A DNA stretch of 28,281 nucleotides from Perkinsus olseni. Its lineage: Eukaryota > Perkinsozoa > Perkinsida. Within the stretch, counting starts at the first letter, position 1. Each line of letters opens with the position of its first letter. The notes beneath the pieces are model-generated. The model worked only from the letters and a program-made list of their open reading frames with translations. It was not told the origin of the DNA and ran no database searches. The stretch covers positions 1 through 28,281 of the forward strand of contig JABANN010000452.1 in the NCBI GenBank assembly GCA_013115125.1. The letters run 5' to 3'. The translations under genes and the position numbers were made by a program. Below, one piece after another: positions 10,063 through 23,612 of this stretch.

Positions 10063-11520
10063 TTAGAGGACAGTGGAAGCGGTCGTGGAAGTGCTCTCGT
10101 CAAGCTTCCTCTTCTTAGCTTCGCTCAGCTCTCTGACAACACATAGCCCGCCCGATAGAGATGACGGAGGGAAGCCCATTGGCCTACTTCTCAGTAGCCG
10201 CTATGTCCTTCTTCAGAGACTGTACAAGGACCTTGGCATCCTCGAACCTGAAGCAGTGATGGCTGCTGACGGATGGCGGCCGGCGCTCGGAGTCCCTACT
10301 GCTTTTTCAAAGCCACTAGCTTCTGTTTACAGGAATTCCTCCGCGAGACCAAGCGAGCCAGCTTCTTAGTCAGGACCCTACACACAAGTAAGCGTGGCGT
10401 CCGCGTTGAATGGACTGAATCGCTCGACCCCCTACTCTATCTCGTTTGGCTCCTCCCTCACAGGGGCCAGTATCTGAGCCAATCAGTCGCCAGAGGCGGA
10501 TACCGCAGGAAGACCTACGCATCTGAAGGTGGCGTCGCCGTTGAACTCAGCCCCTGCTCCCGCAGGATCACAGCGGACCTTCCAGTTACTATGCCGAAGG
10601 AAGAGCTCAGGATGGCCGACGGGGCTGATCACGTCTGAGGGGTCGTATCACCAGCGGGGACGGGTTAGGTCGACTCACATGTGTCTTGGCACTCGGAAGA
10701 CCACACTCTCTCCCTCAACAAGAACTTCGAGGCTGCAGAGGCCAACTGACCCTCGTCCGTAGTGACCCAGACGCTGCCTTCCGATGGCTCGCATGCCACG
10801 AAGGAACCTGCAGGGACGAGGAAGCTCTGGGGACACGGTCGTCGCCGGCGGCTTAGTCAGCCTCATGTGCTGGCAACGCGCGTCGGTAGTGGCAACGCAG
10901 AGACCTTCGTTACGGTAACGATGAGTTCAGTGATGCGTTATTGAGTACGCCCGAACCCTGCCACGACTAGCAGAAGGGAAAGACCGGACGATCTTATTCC
11001 CTCCACGAGCAGAGCGTATCAAGAAAGCCTCGGGATACTCCACCTGGCTGGTCAACTCGCTCGAGCATAACCAAGCAAGTAGTGCCGTTTGGTACTCTAG
11101 CTGGGGTCGCAACGGCCAACGACGACGAGGAGGCATCCAGCTCGTCTGAGAAGGGCACCTCGCAGGGAGGCCATCACTCACTAGGAGTTCCAAGGCTTAC
11201 GAATGTACAGGTTCCACTGCGTCCCCCTCTTCCTCAGCACGATATCGCCTCGGTCATTCACGCGCCACGAGGACCTGGATGCGCTCTTTGAGAGCAACCA
11301 CAACACTCGAGTAGCCCTACCCGATCTCGTTGGTGCATTCAATAGTGTACGGGCCATCACGCAGGCCGAAGTCCTCTCCAACTTGACCAAGGAGGCCAGC
11401 CTCCAGCCTCTCGCGACGCCGTTTGTTCGACGAGCTGCGCTGGGCAGATTCAGACGACCGGGAGCCGCGAGAGGAAACCGAGCGACGACTGGCTGACCCA
11501 GACGGAGTTCGTTTGAGCAT
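10063..11520 (-). CDS. AbfB/beta-trefoil-like protein with C-terminal coiled coil and basic signals, 10 exons
   Basis: Exons in transcript order: 11321-11520, 11201-11274, 11044-11145, 10949-10966, 10679-10807, 10519-10634, 10436-10473, 10300-10377, 10188-10247, 10063-10132; joined frame 294 aa. The N-terminus is Ser/Arg-rich with the basic run KRRRER. A beta-rich middle follows (SSWRVNDRGDIVL, GSVWVTTDEGQLASAASKFL). Then ELFLRHSNWKVR and EFNGDATFRC resemble the LRH-N and DATF signatures of the alpha-L-arabinofuranosidase B (AbfB) beta-trefoil. The C-terminus is a predicted coiled coil ending in SEAKKRKLDES, like a classical nuclear signal. That combination argues against a secreted glycosidase; a nuclear or cytoplasmic binding role is inference. 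The 18-nt exon 4 is the weakest part. An intron (10378-10435) holds a second motif copy. The upstream in-frame hydrophobic stretch (11521-11727) is taken as intergenic. Confidence 0.72.
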
Positions 11521-11698
11521 GATAAAAAAGACTAATTTTTGTTGAAAAGGGAACTCAGTCGAGGGCCTGTTAAGGTAGACCATGAACGAGCGCGTCACAG
11601 ATTCCTGGGGACTACTCGAAGTGAAGCGATGAAGGGAAATATCAAGCAAGAACAGAACGCCAACTAGAAGTAGAAAGAGAAACTCAAATTGATGGCCT

Positions 11699-13204
11699 TC
11701 ATTGGTCGCAGGATAAGATCTCTGCAATGGCCTGTGCCGTGTCGTGAACGGGAAGACCCACTACGTTGGAGTAACAGCCGTCCACTTTACAGGCTAGGAG
11801 ACCACCGATACCCTGAGGAAGGGGCAGTCGGGGTGATAAATATGACGCTTCGCATGAGTGACCATCTTTTTCTCGTCCAGCATTCTCATCGTTGGGCGAG
11901 CGGAGCATCTACTGTCACCTTCCCTCCGCGCTCGTTGAACTCATCTATCCCCGACTATGTTGACCGAACTCGCGAGGCACATGCCATTTCAAAGCACGCG
12001 TTTGCGTGTTCCACATAAACGGGAATCGCTTCATATGTAATTATTCTACTTTACAGTGCGGAGGACACGTCAAGAGGGCCGCCCTACCTGTATGCCGTAG
12101 CTGCCAGCCTTTCCCATCGGCTCCTCGGTATCTACATACGCTTGCAGGTCCTCATCGGTGATGTTGGCTGCGAAGGTAACTGCAACAGTGACGAGAATTG
12201 GGGAAGGAGCGGTACTGCAGCCCTGTCACCTCTAGTGGTGGTGGTGAAGTGCCGTTTCATACTGCGCCCATCAGCCCACTTGCAGACGACACAAACACCT
12301 GTCGATGATAAAGAAGGTCGGTGTCAACTTGATGTGACAAATAAATAAACAGGCGCATTTAGGAGGCGAGGTGCCCCAAGGGGGTGTACCTACCTGTGCT
12401 GACCTCATGAGTCTTTCCCCGCAGAGCCCTGAGCATCGCCATAGCGTGGGCATGGTCATCGGGCTTCTCGAGGATCTTGCCGTCCAGTACCTGCTCTAGG
12501 GAGTCCAACTGGACCTGCTTGACGGGCCATCGTACCACAACAGTATCGGCAGAAAGGACCATCGTGAAGCGGCCAGAGGGCGGAGGCTCCAGGCGAGAGA
12601 TGACCTACAACGGTCACGGCCCATCCCTACGTGTATTTGTACCGAATAACAGCTAAGATCACTGATGGCCGAGCTAGGGGACGACGGGCCGCTCAGTCCT
12701 CACGCTTCGCTGCTCTTATGTCGACTGAAATGCTTCGTTATATACACCGACTAATGCGTGCTACAGTTGAAAATCAGACCGTACATATTCCGATACCATA
12801 ACTTCACGTATTCATAATAGGGTATGAGCTTCTCAAGTGTATCACATTCGAGCAGGGGGATATTATCCGTAGCTCTCATTCTTGTCCCACTGCCCTCAAG
12901 CTTATCATTATCATAAGCAGGCGACCCCCACTGGCCCCCTACCTCCTTGCCCTTCTCAGTGGCAGTTTGCAGAACATATTCGGCCGGAGACAAGGCACTG
13001 AGAGGCACGACTGGAGTTGAGGCTGAGGCCGACTGCCCACCTCTTGTCGAGATCCTCAGGGAAAGTCGAACCAACGACCTCAACATCGAGCCGCCCGCCA
13101 GTGACGGTCTTGAGCAGCTCCAGACGCCTCGGGGACTTCGAGGCTAGTACGAAGCGATTGGCGTTGAGGGTGTCCACTAGCCTTAACAGCGACAGGGCCG
13201 CCAT
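11699..13204 (-). CDS. Maf-family nucleoside triphosphate pyrophosphatase, 7 exons
   Basis: House-cleaning enzyme that hydrolyses non-canonical or modified NTPs (dTTP/UTP- or m7GTP-type in known Maf proteins) to NMP and pyrophosphate, presumably cytosolic. Exons: 13041-13204, 12943-12997, 12536-12604, 12394-12490, 12230-12298, 12088-12179, 11699-11812; 219 aa, close to the usual 190-220. Signature residues are all present: LASKSPRRLELL near the N-terminus, the conserved Glu in STFPEDLDKR, SADTVVV with the catalytic Asp, DGKILEKP, RGKTHEV, VTFAANITDEDLQAYV, GKAGSYGIQG and the final VGLP. The start ATG at 13204 is preferred over an in-frame TTG at 13234. Intron sizes are 43, 338, 45, 95, 50 and 275 nt. 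There is no fused methyltransferase-like domain as in human ASMTL. It lies 178 bp upstream of the AbfB-like gene. Confidence 0.93.
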
Positions 13205-13729
13205 CACAAACGATGGAAGATACTGATACGACAACCTTGAGCCCCTCGAGAAGCCTTCAACCAGCCCGGATGAGGCTGACTGGCACTTGGGCTCTCGGAT
13301 ATCTTCAGTGGGATATCAGTTCTCACGGGGGCAAGTCGCGGCGCTCCGGTGGGGATTTTTTCTACAGCTGATTTTTCTTGTCCAATCGATAGAGTCAGCG
13401 AGGCCAAACAAGAATATGTTCGTTTTTGTAAGTCCTCTAGAAATAAAAATTCACCGTTTTCGCATTCTCCCACTTCGGCACCTCATCAATCAATAGCAGC
13501 GGCGCCGTGTAGCGAATGGTGCGCTCGACGGCGAGCAGCCAGGGCCGCGTCTTGAATGCGGAGGCCTTCGCTCTGCTGCATGAGAGAAAAAGTAGACGAT
13601 TCACGGCAGCCGCTACGACTACTAGAAGCTGCCTGAGGGCGTGATTAACCGTGACGGGCGAGACAGAAGGAGACAGCCACATCGTCGATGACACAACAGC
13701 AGTCCGCGATGGCAATCTGCAGAAACGCT
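13205..13729. other. Gap between Maf and cysteine synthase-like genes
   Basis: About 525 bp. The - strand has a fairly clean open stretch (13440-13600, with TIRYTAPLLLIDEVPKWEN) that could be an unassigned 5' exon, but no splice partner is convincing. Otherwise T-rich and without recognised features. Confidence 0.5.
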
Positions 13730-16729
<3,000 letters not shown>

Positions 16730-17144
16730 TCTAAGCTGGACGAGGCTGAGAAGGTAGGGCTGTTATCGCTAACGCAATCGTCGCGCGCCCAGAAACTAGG
16801 AGCAGAAACAGGTCAGAATAGCAAGTCCTGGCGACCCAACGAAGCCGCCGGCATGAATTCATGGATTGGTCGCTGGAGGATCTCCCGCAAGACCATCCGT
16901 CCACCGCAGTCGTGGGCCTTCTCCAGCGTGAACCTAGCAGCCCAGGTAGGGGGGCGAGAACTTCTAGCTTGGAGGGTAGCCCTTTACTGAGCCCTCACCT
17001 GAGTCTCAGACACGTCTCGGATCTGGGACTACGCTTCCTGCCTCCCGGAAGGCCATCGCGAGTGGAGAGGGAGGGATGAAGGTCTGCTAGTAATGCATGA
17101 CCATGGAATAGAACCAGATACCCTTCTCATGAGAAAAAAATGGT
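16730..17144. other. Intergenic gap
   Basis: 415 bp between the PUS7-like stop and the cysteine synthase-like start. A short A run lies at 17134-17140. No gene, RNA or repeat recognised. Confidence 0.6.
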
Positions 17145-19543
17145 TTATCGCTCGTCCACCCTACCAATTAGTCCATTGCGAACAACATCAGTCGCCACCA
17201 CTGGCTGTCCGACTGGGCCTGTGACCAAATCCCACTGGACTTCAGTAGGGAATCCGACTAAGGGCCGATACAGTAACGTTTGCTGCTGCTGCTGCTGCTG
17301 CTCCGACCCGCCATTTCTCTCTTGCCGCCCTATCTGAACAACCACGTCTGGTCCAAGTCTACGATGCGGCAGTAATTGGGTACTCCGCACCCTCTCAGCT
17401 GCCTCCTTGAAATGTGTGTCCTTCAAGCCAAGATTCTCTCTCGCCTTGGTGTATGCAAAGGCCGCTGCATTGAGGGGGTAGTCCTGGGGCTCTACCTAGG
17501 GACAGCACGAAAGCTTCGGTCAAATCAGGCAAGAGGGTCTCTTGAGGAGGTTGTCCCTCAATGATAAAGGGAAGGTAAACTGCTTTCGCACGGCGGCCGT
17601 ATTCGTCAGTCGTTCGCGGAAGTGGCACGCGCCCGAACAGGAACCACCCGAGGGTATCCTTCCCCGGCCCATTCGCCTTGAGTCCACGTTAGTATCCCAA
17701 CCGATAGGAATAGGAAAATCACAATACTGTGAGACGCCCGAGGGCTGCATCGCGGGTGGAGCAATTTCGAATCCCAATGGCAGGCGAAGTCGCTGCATTC
17801 ACCGGAGAGGGGAGAAGACGCTACCCACCATCAAACGCCCACCTCTGATGTAGGACAGATGGGCAAGAGTACTCGACTGAGGGGGTATTTTCTACTCCGA
17901 GCTTCCCGAGACGTCACCCGCGTCACCGAGCCACCGTCCAGAAGGACCCAGTCGCCTGCGAAGATATCCTGTCCACCCTGGCAGTTCACAGAAAGGTCGA
18001 ACTACCCTCTACAGCATGCTCGGTCAGCATGGATGTGAGCCTGAACTTCGCCACCTGGTTCCACACGTAAGCGTCCACTGCCTTCTTCAGAGACCATCGC
18101 AAGGACATCGGCACAGCTCGCATAGCGGCCTCCTGAATCACGGGTCCTGCTGCTGTTCGCAACCGATCTGCGAGTAAGCGAGGCCCTCAAGCGGGACGAA
18201 TAGCCTTCCCACACAGCGAAAGGAGGTATGAGAGAAGAAGAAGAACACGACCCTACCGCGTCCCCTGTTTTATTAAGCATCATTATCACAGCTGTCGTGA
18301 TACTGCAGGCCTCAGGCGGGAGGGCCACAGCGCACGCTGAGAGGTCTCCGCGTTGGAAAGCCTGAAGGGAACATCATGCCCAGCCTCTGCATGCTGGTCT
18401 CATGAAAGGAAGCAAGCGGGGATCTCAGGAGAGGAGGAACCGGAAGACGAGAATTCACTACCGCAACATCGCCTCTGCTTCGCGTCATGAGAGCACGCTC
18501 AAACGGCCAGTCCGGAATATCAGATTGATTCCGCTAGCGTTGCCCATTCTGCTGATCCCCCACCCTCCCACTACTACCTGGTAGGCCTCCCACGTCCCTG
18601 AGCTCTCCTCTCTGTTAGCGCCAACAAGGAGCCGGATGAAGCCCCGATGGTCACCGTTCAACAGCTTGGCTCCCAACTCGTACGTCCGAATCTCCGCTTT
18701 CCCAAATTTATCCGGAGCCCACAGATTCGCCACGCCCGATTTCAATACAGCATTGATTCGCTCCTCCACTAGCTCTCTGCCCGCCGAGACGCCTCGCACG
18801 ACGCAGGTGTACCGCTGCCCAACACTCTTCCGGGACTCCTCGTCCAACCAGAACTTCGGTGCCGGTCCGATATAGATACCCCCACTGCCCTGCTCGAAGC
18901 CACTGAGGTCAATCTCCGAGGTCGCTGATAGCAGCTGTACTGTTGTGCCATAGGCCGTTCGCCGCTTCCGGGCCACCCTCAGGGTCCCTAGCTCGAGACG
19001 GCATTGACGTTCGACCTGCCGAGCTGCGAGCACTGTGTCCACTCCACTGCTCTGCATAATGAATTGCCGGTATTTTCTCCCGGCCGGCAGGGTTATGTTC
19101 CGCAGCTCGACGGTACCTAAGAAACAAACCTAGGATTCATTGGTGAATTCACGAAAAGGATCAGCCCCAAGGACTCCAAACAGGACTAGCAGCAACTTGG
19201 ATCAACTATTATATGGATTGACTCAGTAGAGACGAACAGACAGAGTCACAGCTGAACTCTGTCTAATATAGTACGAGGGCAGTGCTCCCACCCGACCTCT
19301 ATGCACCTGATCTTCATCACCTCTAGCTGTTATCTGGCTTTGTATGAAGTCCTCATGCCGTGCACTGACGGTGCCTTTGATCGGCCTCCAGTAGTGAGAG
19401 CTCCGAGTCAAGAACACTTGCCCAGCTCCGGCATCTTCCTCGAGCGCCCGTGGAGAGTATGACAAAATCGAAGTGGCCCCTCCAGCACGTGTGCCCGCTT
19501 GCGCGATTGAGCTGAATGCCCTCCCTGTGACGTGACGCCGCAT
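17145..19543 (-). CDS. Divergent TruD/PUS7-family pseudouridine synthase-like protein, 7 exons
   Basis: PUS7/TruD proteins isomerise uridine to pseudouridine in tRNA and other RNA. Exons: 19321-19543, 18578-19116, 18257-18361, 18013-18132, 17843-17977, 17688-17726, 17145-17483; 499 aa. Family marks: GTVSARHEDFIQSQI (the N-terminal K-G-x-x-K-x-R-x-x-D-F motif); FIMQSSGVDTVLAA; VANLWAPDKFG where the family has N-x-F-G-x-Q-R-F-G; ELGAKLLNGDHRGFIRLL; AVDAYVWNQVAKFRL (A-Y-Q-S-x-W-N motif); DIFAGDWVLL; and PIPIGWDTNDYPLN (L-P-G-x-D-x-x-Y-P motif). The region where G-T-K-D-K-R should lie reads RVARKRRTAYGTT, with no Asp visible. The N-terminus MRRHVTGRAFSSIAQAGTR looks like a mitochondrial presequence. 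A seven-Gln run interrupts the C-terminal domain. Less certain: the 35-nt intron at 17978-18012 and the end of exon 5. Confidence 0.75.
17281..17303. repeat. CTG/CAG repeat, coding
   Basis: Seven CAG triplets on the - strand encode seven glutamines in the last exon of the PUS7-like gene. Confidence 0.9.
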
Positions 19544-19818
19544 GCATCAACACCAGAAAAAACAAGAATGACCCCAGTTGTTATGCGAGGAGCAAACGGC
19601 AGCATCAAGACTAGCGCTGAGTCCGTCACTGGACGGACAGCTAACACAAAGCATTGCTGAATATCAGCGGTAGAGACTCTTTTTTATCCATAGAGCACCG
19701 GGCCTTCCATTGCCATCCACCCCTACGAGTATTTGACTCACGATGTAAGGAGCGGTCATGGACAGCCGATGTAGGATGGACTGAAAGAATGAGGTGGCCA
19801 TGATGAACAATAAGCTAC

Positions 19819-19889
19819 TGCGCCCGCCGGGAGTCGAACCCGGGTCACAAGCATGGGAAGCTTGTATGATACCGTTACACTACGAGCGC
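19819..19889 (-). tRNA. tRNA-Gly (anticodon CCC)
   Basis: 71 nt including the discriminator A. The acceptor stem GCGCTCG pairs with CGGGCGC with one wobble pair. The anticodon stem is CAAGC/GCTTG with loop TTCCCAT, giving anticodon CCC, which reads GGG glycine codons. The T arm CCGGG-TTCGACT-CCCGG contains a consensus B box. The sequence is very close to animal tRNA-Gly(CCC). No intron and no encoded CCA. No long T-run terminator is obvious just downstream. Confidence 0.95.
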
Positions 19890-19981
19890 CGTTGAGATTA
19901 CAATGCCTCTAACTACCAAATGCTGGACGAAATCTATTCCTATGACACCACAATAACAATGCCAACCAACTTTACAAAGAC

Positions 19982-20052
19982 TGCGCCCGCCGGGAGTCGA
20001 ACCCGGGTCACAAGCATGGGAAGCTTATATGATACCGTTACACTACGAGCGC
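19982..20052 (-). tRNA. tRNA-Gly (anticodon CCC), second copy
   Basis: Identical to the copy at 19819-19889 except for one base in the anticodon stem, where a C-G pair becomes U-G, still compatible with folding. The two copies start 163 bp apart in the same orientation, which suggests recent tandem duplication. The spacer has largely diverged. Confidence 0.93.
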
Positions 20053-20203
20053 TGCTGAACTAATCGTATTTCAACTCGCCCCATGGTGGGAGAGAGGCAG
20101 CGGATACGCACCTCCTTGACGGCTTCAAATAGCACTCCTCCTTTACGTTGATGGCCTTCAGGTACGTGAGTTCCCACGCCAGTCACCACCCAGACCGAAA
20201 GGC

Positions 20204-20368
20204 ATGGATGCCGCCAAAGCGCGAAGTCCAGGGCCTGACATTTCGGAAATGGGAGTCTCGCTGACTACGCTGATTGGCGCAACATTTACCACTGCGTGGT
20301 ACTACACATCGCTATTCGAGCGCAACCGATGGAGACCATTGGTCCATCGAAAGGACATTCCAGACTGA
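20204..20368 (+). CDS. Small single-span membrane protein candidate (54 aa)
   Basis: ATG at 20204, stop at 20366-20368. The ORF has a polar N-terminus (MDAAKARSPGPDISEMG), one hydrophobic span (VSLTTLIGATFTTAWYY) and a basic tail ending RPLVHRKDIPD. This layout is typical of small respiratory-chain or inner-membrane subunits, but I cannot name a family. A strong donor-like sequence (GTACGTGAG) just upstream, at about 20161, hints at a possible 5' exon, but the phases did not fit. It would be the only gene on the + strand in the right two-thirds of the window. An overlapping - strand frame from the ATG at 20525 (79 codons, Arg-rich start) is a competing reading. Confidence 0.45.
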   Translation: MDAAKARSPGPDISEMGVSLTTLIGATFTTAWYYTSLFERNRWRPLVHRKDIPD

Positions 20369-20742
20369 GACGTAGCGACCTCAGACTAGTCATCGAGGCG
20401 AACCGATACATCGAAGGAGAAGCGCGTTGAGCTTTTCCGTAGGTGAAACAACAGCCGGAGAGTTTTCTCCCTAATATCGACGGACTCGGGAGCGCGCGCC
20501 TTCTCACGCGTTTCAGCGTCTGCATGCTGAGGAATTCGCCATCTCAGTCGGCTCTCATGGAACCTCAAGTTGGCTTGAGGTTCAGATTTTTTGATAACCG
20601 AGGTCTAGCGAGAGGTAGTTGGATCCTCGCGTGCCTGGTGAGCCATGGGCGTCCAGTCACGGGGGAACCGACCACCTTGCAGTCGCCGCCGGCCACAGGT
20701 CCGGAGAACAAGTGTTGCATGAAAATGCGGTACCAACGGCCC
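20369..20742. other. Gap without a supported gene
   Basis: Open frames on both strands here lack family resemblance or clean splice partners. The - strand ATG at 20525 opens with MQTLKRVRRRALPSPS, which is presequence-like but unsupported. Confidence 0.4.
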
Positions 20743-21309
20743 TCACGCCGTTGTCAGGAACGGCGTAACTTTTTCAACCGATACTACAAAGTCTAGAGCC
20801 TCCTCAACGCTCTTCAGTGATTGGAAGTGCAAGTCGATAACAATATCCCCTTCTTGTCCCAACGGCAGTGGTCTGTCCGCGTTAACGTACTTGAACCTCT
20901 CTACCTGACCAACAATCCACACCGTTCGTCCCTTCTCCCCACCATTCATTTATCAGCGCGTCTATTCTACACATACTCGAGACTGGAAAGCGTGGGCCCA
21001 AATGAGCGAAGACGCTCGAAGAACAGTGACAGGCCACCTTTCTCACCGGGTCCTGTATCGAGAACGCCGCATCAGCCGCTCCATCCTCGTGGTTCCTCCA
21101 CACCCCGTCCGGAATCTTAACGGTGTCCAACTGAACCTCCACCCAATTGCCCTCCCCTGGAGCATGGTGAGAGGCATATGTCGGCCCATTAGCATACACC
21201 TAAACAAGCAACAGGGATAACCTCAACCATCGTCCGTAGCTGCGGCCTAGGCAGCCAAGAGCTGCGAGGCTCCACCGCCCTACCGTCTTTCCTGGACCAC
21301 CGCCTTCCC

Positions 21310-21341
<32 letters not shown>

Positions 21342-21600
21342 GCTGTTCGCTGGTACAACAAACTCCGCGGGAGCTGTCCATCCGGCCTCGCGTCCGCCAC
21401 AGTCGGGGCCAACCACCCACCCACCGGGCCATCGTCATGGTTATACAGGCAGCCAGACCTAGGACGTATCAGCACCTTCTACCATTATTTTCGTTTCTCA
21501 CGACTACGTCTTGCAATTCTTCCCAAACCGGCATTTGGTCCGCGAGTACTTGGCCCGGAGCCTCTTCACCTGTTGTGGTTCGGGATGGCAGTTGTAGCAT
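20743..21600 (-). CDS. Glutamine-run protein of unknown family, about 4 exons
   Basis: Likely start at the ATG at 21600 (MLQLPSRTTTGEEAPGQ). Next comes an exon with a ten-Gln run ending at 21284, then exon 21047-21199 (VYANGPTYASHHAPGEGN, WVEVQLDTVKIPDG) and last exon 20743-20904 (ERFKYVNADRPLPLGQEG, DIVIDLHFQSLKSVEEALDF). The three 3' exons join in phase 0 by GT-AG introns of 84 and 142 nt. The junction between the first exon and the poly-Gln exon is unresolved: the only in-phase pair of sites leaves a 26-nt intron. The last part has alternating strand/helix character and acidic patches, with no signal or membrane span. I do not recognise it. It lies 66 bp downstream of the CCCH gene on the same strand. 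Confidence 0.6.
21311..21342. repeat. CTG/CAG repeat, coding
   Basis: About ten CAG triplets on the - strand encode a glutamine run in the unknown gene at 20743-21600. Confidence 0.9.
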
Positions 21601-21666
21601 TTGTCACCTATCACAAGTTCGTCCGCGATAGTCTAGCGCTTAGCAATCGGAGCGCAAGACGACAAG

Positions 21667-23612
21667 TCACTTTTCAAAGCAGCGAGACGAGACGACACAA
21701 CATCCAAGCTCAATGGGAGAACGATGAGCTCGCATAGAAATGCCCGATTCCAACAGCTCTTCAACATCTCAACAGTAGTAAACAGTTAGGTCCCGAACTC
21801 CGGTACAGGAACCCAATTCGCAAAACCGACCCGGCATTACCAAAAGTGCAGAACCCCGCAATAAAAGGCATGCAGACTCTATTCTCTACCGAACCATCAG
21901 CGTCATCTAGAGGGGCCGCATCTGGGAAAGCGTAAGTAAATGATAAATACCGAAGCACAGGGCAGAGAAGATGATATCCCCTGGGCATGCTGTCATTCGC
22001 TGCTGGTCCGCAGCTCTCCGAGGATGCCCAACAGCAGTACAAACTCAGTCATTACGTTCGTTGGCGCAACCACATTGCATTCAGGGCTTCTACAACGTCC
22101 CTTTCGACTTAACCGTCACCCACTGGACTTGTTAAAAATATTTTCCAACGTACTTTTCCGATCTTTTCTTGTCGCCCCCCCCCTTGTACTACTCATATCA
22201 GCTCTTGGTTGGGGGTGACGGTATATACAGTCCTTCCTGTTGCAAGCAGACCCATACCGGCAAACGGCCATCGTCGGATTCTTCCCTTTCTTCTTGGACT
22301 GCAAATACATCAGACAGGAAGGATAAAAACTGCAGAAATCCAGCAAAAAGGCAACCCCATCGGTCGACGGTTCACGAGAGATTTCCCGCCAAATCCGCAT
22401 ACATCACCATCGCGGGAGGGGTAATTACCAATGCTAACGCCATCCGCCACTCTAGCTCGGCTTGGTGTGAACAGCCGGCACTAGCATCTGTGGGATAACA
22501 TTGGTACCACACGCTCGAGTTTTCACATGGCATCGCAGTCTTTTCAGATCAGAGTGAGCGCCCAACGCAACTTGTCGATGCCTGGGAAGCTCAAAAGCAA
22601 TCATGCGAAGGACATCGCTTGCTATGATGCTCCCATGGTCTTAACATGGCTAGACATGTAGGGTCACCGACCACTCGAGATCGATGAATAGACTCTCCCA
22701 GCTCCTTCCAATAGTCACGATGGACGTCCGACATGTAGGCCTTCACTGAACAAGACCAGCAGTGTAACGAGAGCCCTGCAGCTGGGCTCTCAAAAGGATT
22801 CTCGAATTTTCTACCGTAAGTATGCAGATGAAAAACAGTATGAAGGGAGACAGGCGGAACACCCACGAGAAGGAAAGAGCAACAACACATTCCTGCTAAG
22901 AGCAACGCGCAAGATACAAGTATGCCAAGACAGGATTCGAAACAAACGGTCTGCTACGGGTGGAGCCTTGACGCAGTGGAGTGCGACGGGGCTACATGGG
23001 AGACCAGTCATAACTGAAACGCTAAAACCGCAGTAGGCAACGGGAGATTCACAGATTGCTGTTACATACCGGAGGGCCTATCAGGCGCTCGACTCGAATT
23101 TCGACGAACTCCCACTACTACAAGAGCCAGCCTACTCTCATTACCAGCTCTCAAGTCAGCACCATGTAACAGCAGCTTAGCCTTCGCTCCGCTCCGCATA
23201 GCAGTAGAAAGGTCATACAACGTATTGGGCAGACCTGCCGAGGAAAGGCTTCCCCACCTACTGCGTTCCTCCCACTTGTTGAAGAGTTATCCCAACCGAA
23301 AAGAGGAAAGGCAATCACGGCTGCTGTTCCAAAGTAATAAATTGGACCAACACTATGCGAGAATCGTCCAATATTTGCAGTTCCTGCAGCCACATGATGT
23401 GGCCCACATCATAGATCCGACCTTGACGGCCAGGCCGACTCAACCAGGCTGGGAGAACCAGCCCGGTTGTGCCCTTCCCAACCCCCTATATTACTAGCCC
23501 TGTGTTTCCACGAGTACTGCCGCCACGCACGAGTGCCTTGATCAGCATCTTGGATCTTATACCTGTTCAACCGACCAATCCTCGTTGCAGGTAAAACATC
23601 TCCATCCGCCAT
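21667..23612 (-). CDS. Multi-exon protein with CCCH zinc fingers, otherwise unknown
   Basis: Best exons: 23563-23612 (ATG start, MADGDVLPATRIGRLN), a segment near 23354-23440 (GRIYDVGHIMWLQELQILDD), 23070-23274 (GLPNTLYDLSTAMRSGAKAK), 22815-22892, 22668-22745 (AYMSDVHRDYWKELGESIHR), an exon ending near the 22621 acceptor side (ASDVLRMIAFELPRHRQ), 22429-22480, 22154-22298, 21841-21921 and 21667-21767. Phases agree from 23274 downstream, except for the short intron before 22480. CRYGSACNRKDCIYRHP is a C-x5-C-x4-C-x3-H finger of the RNA-binding Nab2/ZC3H14-like kind. VCMPFIAGFCTFGN looks like the start of a second finger interrupted by the next splice site. A role in RNA binding is inferred from the finger alone; the N-terminal two-thirds are unrecognised. 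The 5' junctions are uncertain. Confidence 0.55.

Noticed and set aside
9666-10118. 150-codon + strand frame
   Set aside because: Antisense to exopolyphosphatase exon 1 and the intergenic gap; no family resemblance.
10273-10638. 121-codon + strand frame
   Set aside because: Antisense to exons and introns of the AbfB-like gene, with no motifs.
11521-11727. Hydrophobic N-terminal extension of the AbfB-like gene
   Set aside because: It overlaps the Maf gene end, uses a non-ATG start and would add a membrane span out of keeping with the basic nuclear-type protein.
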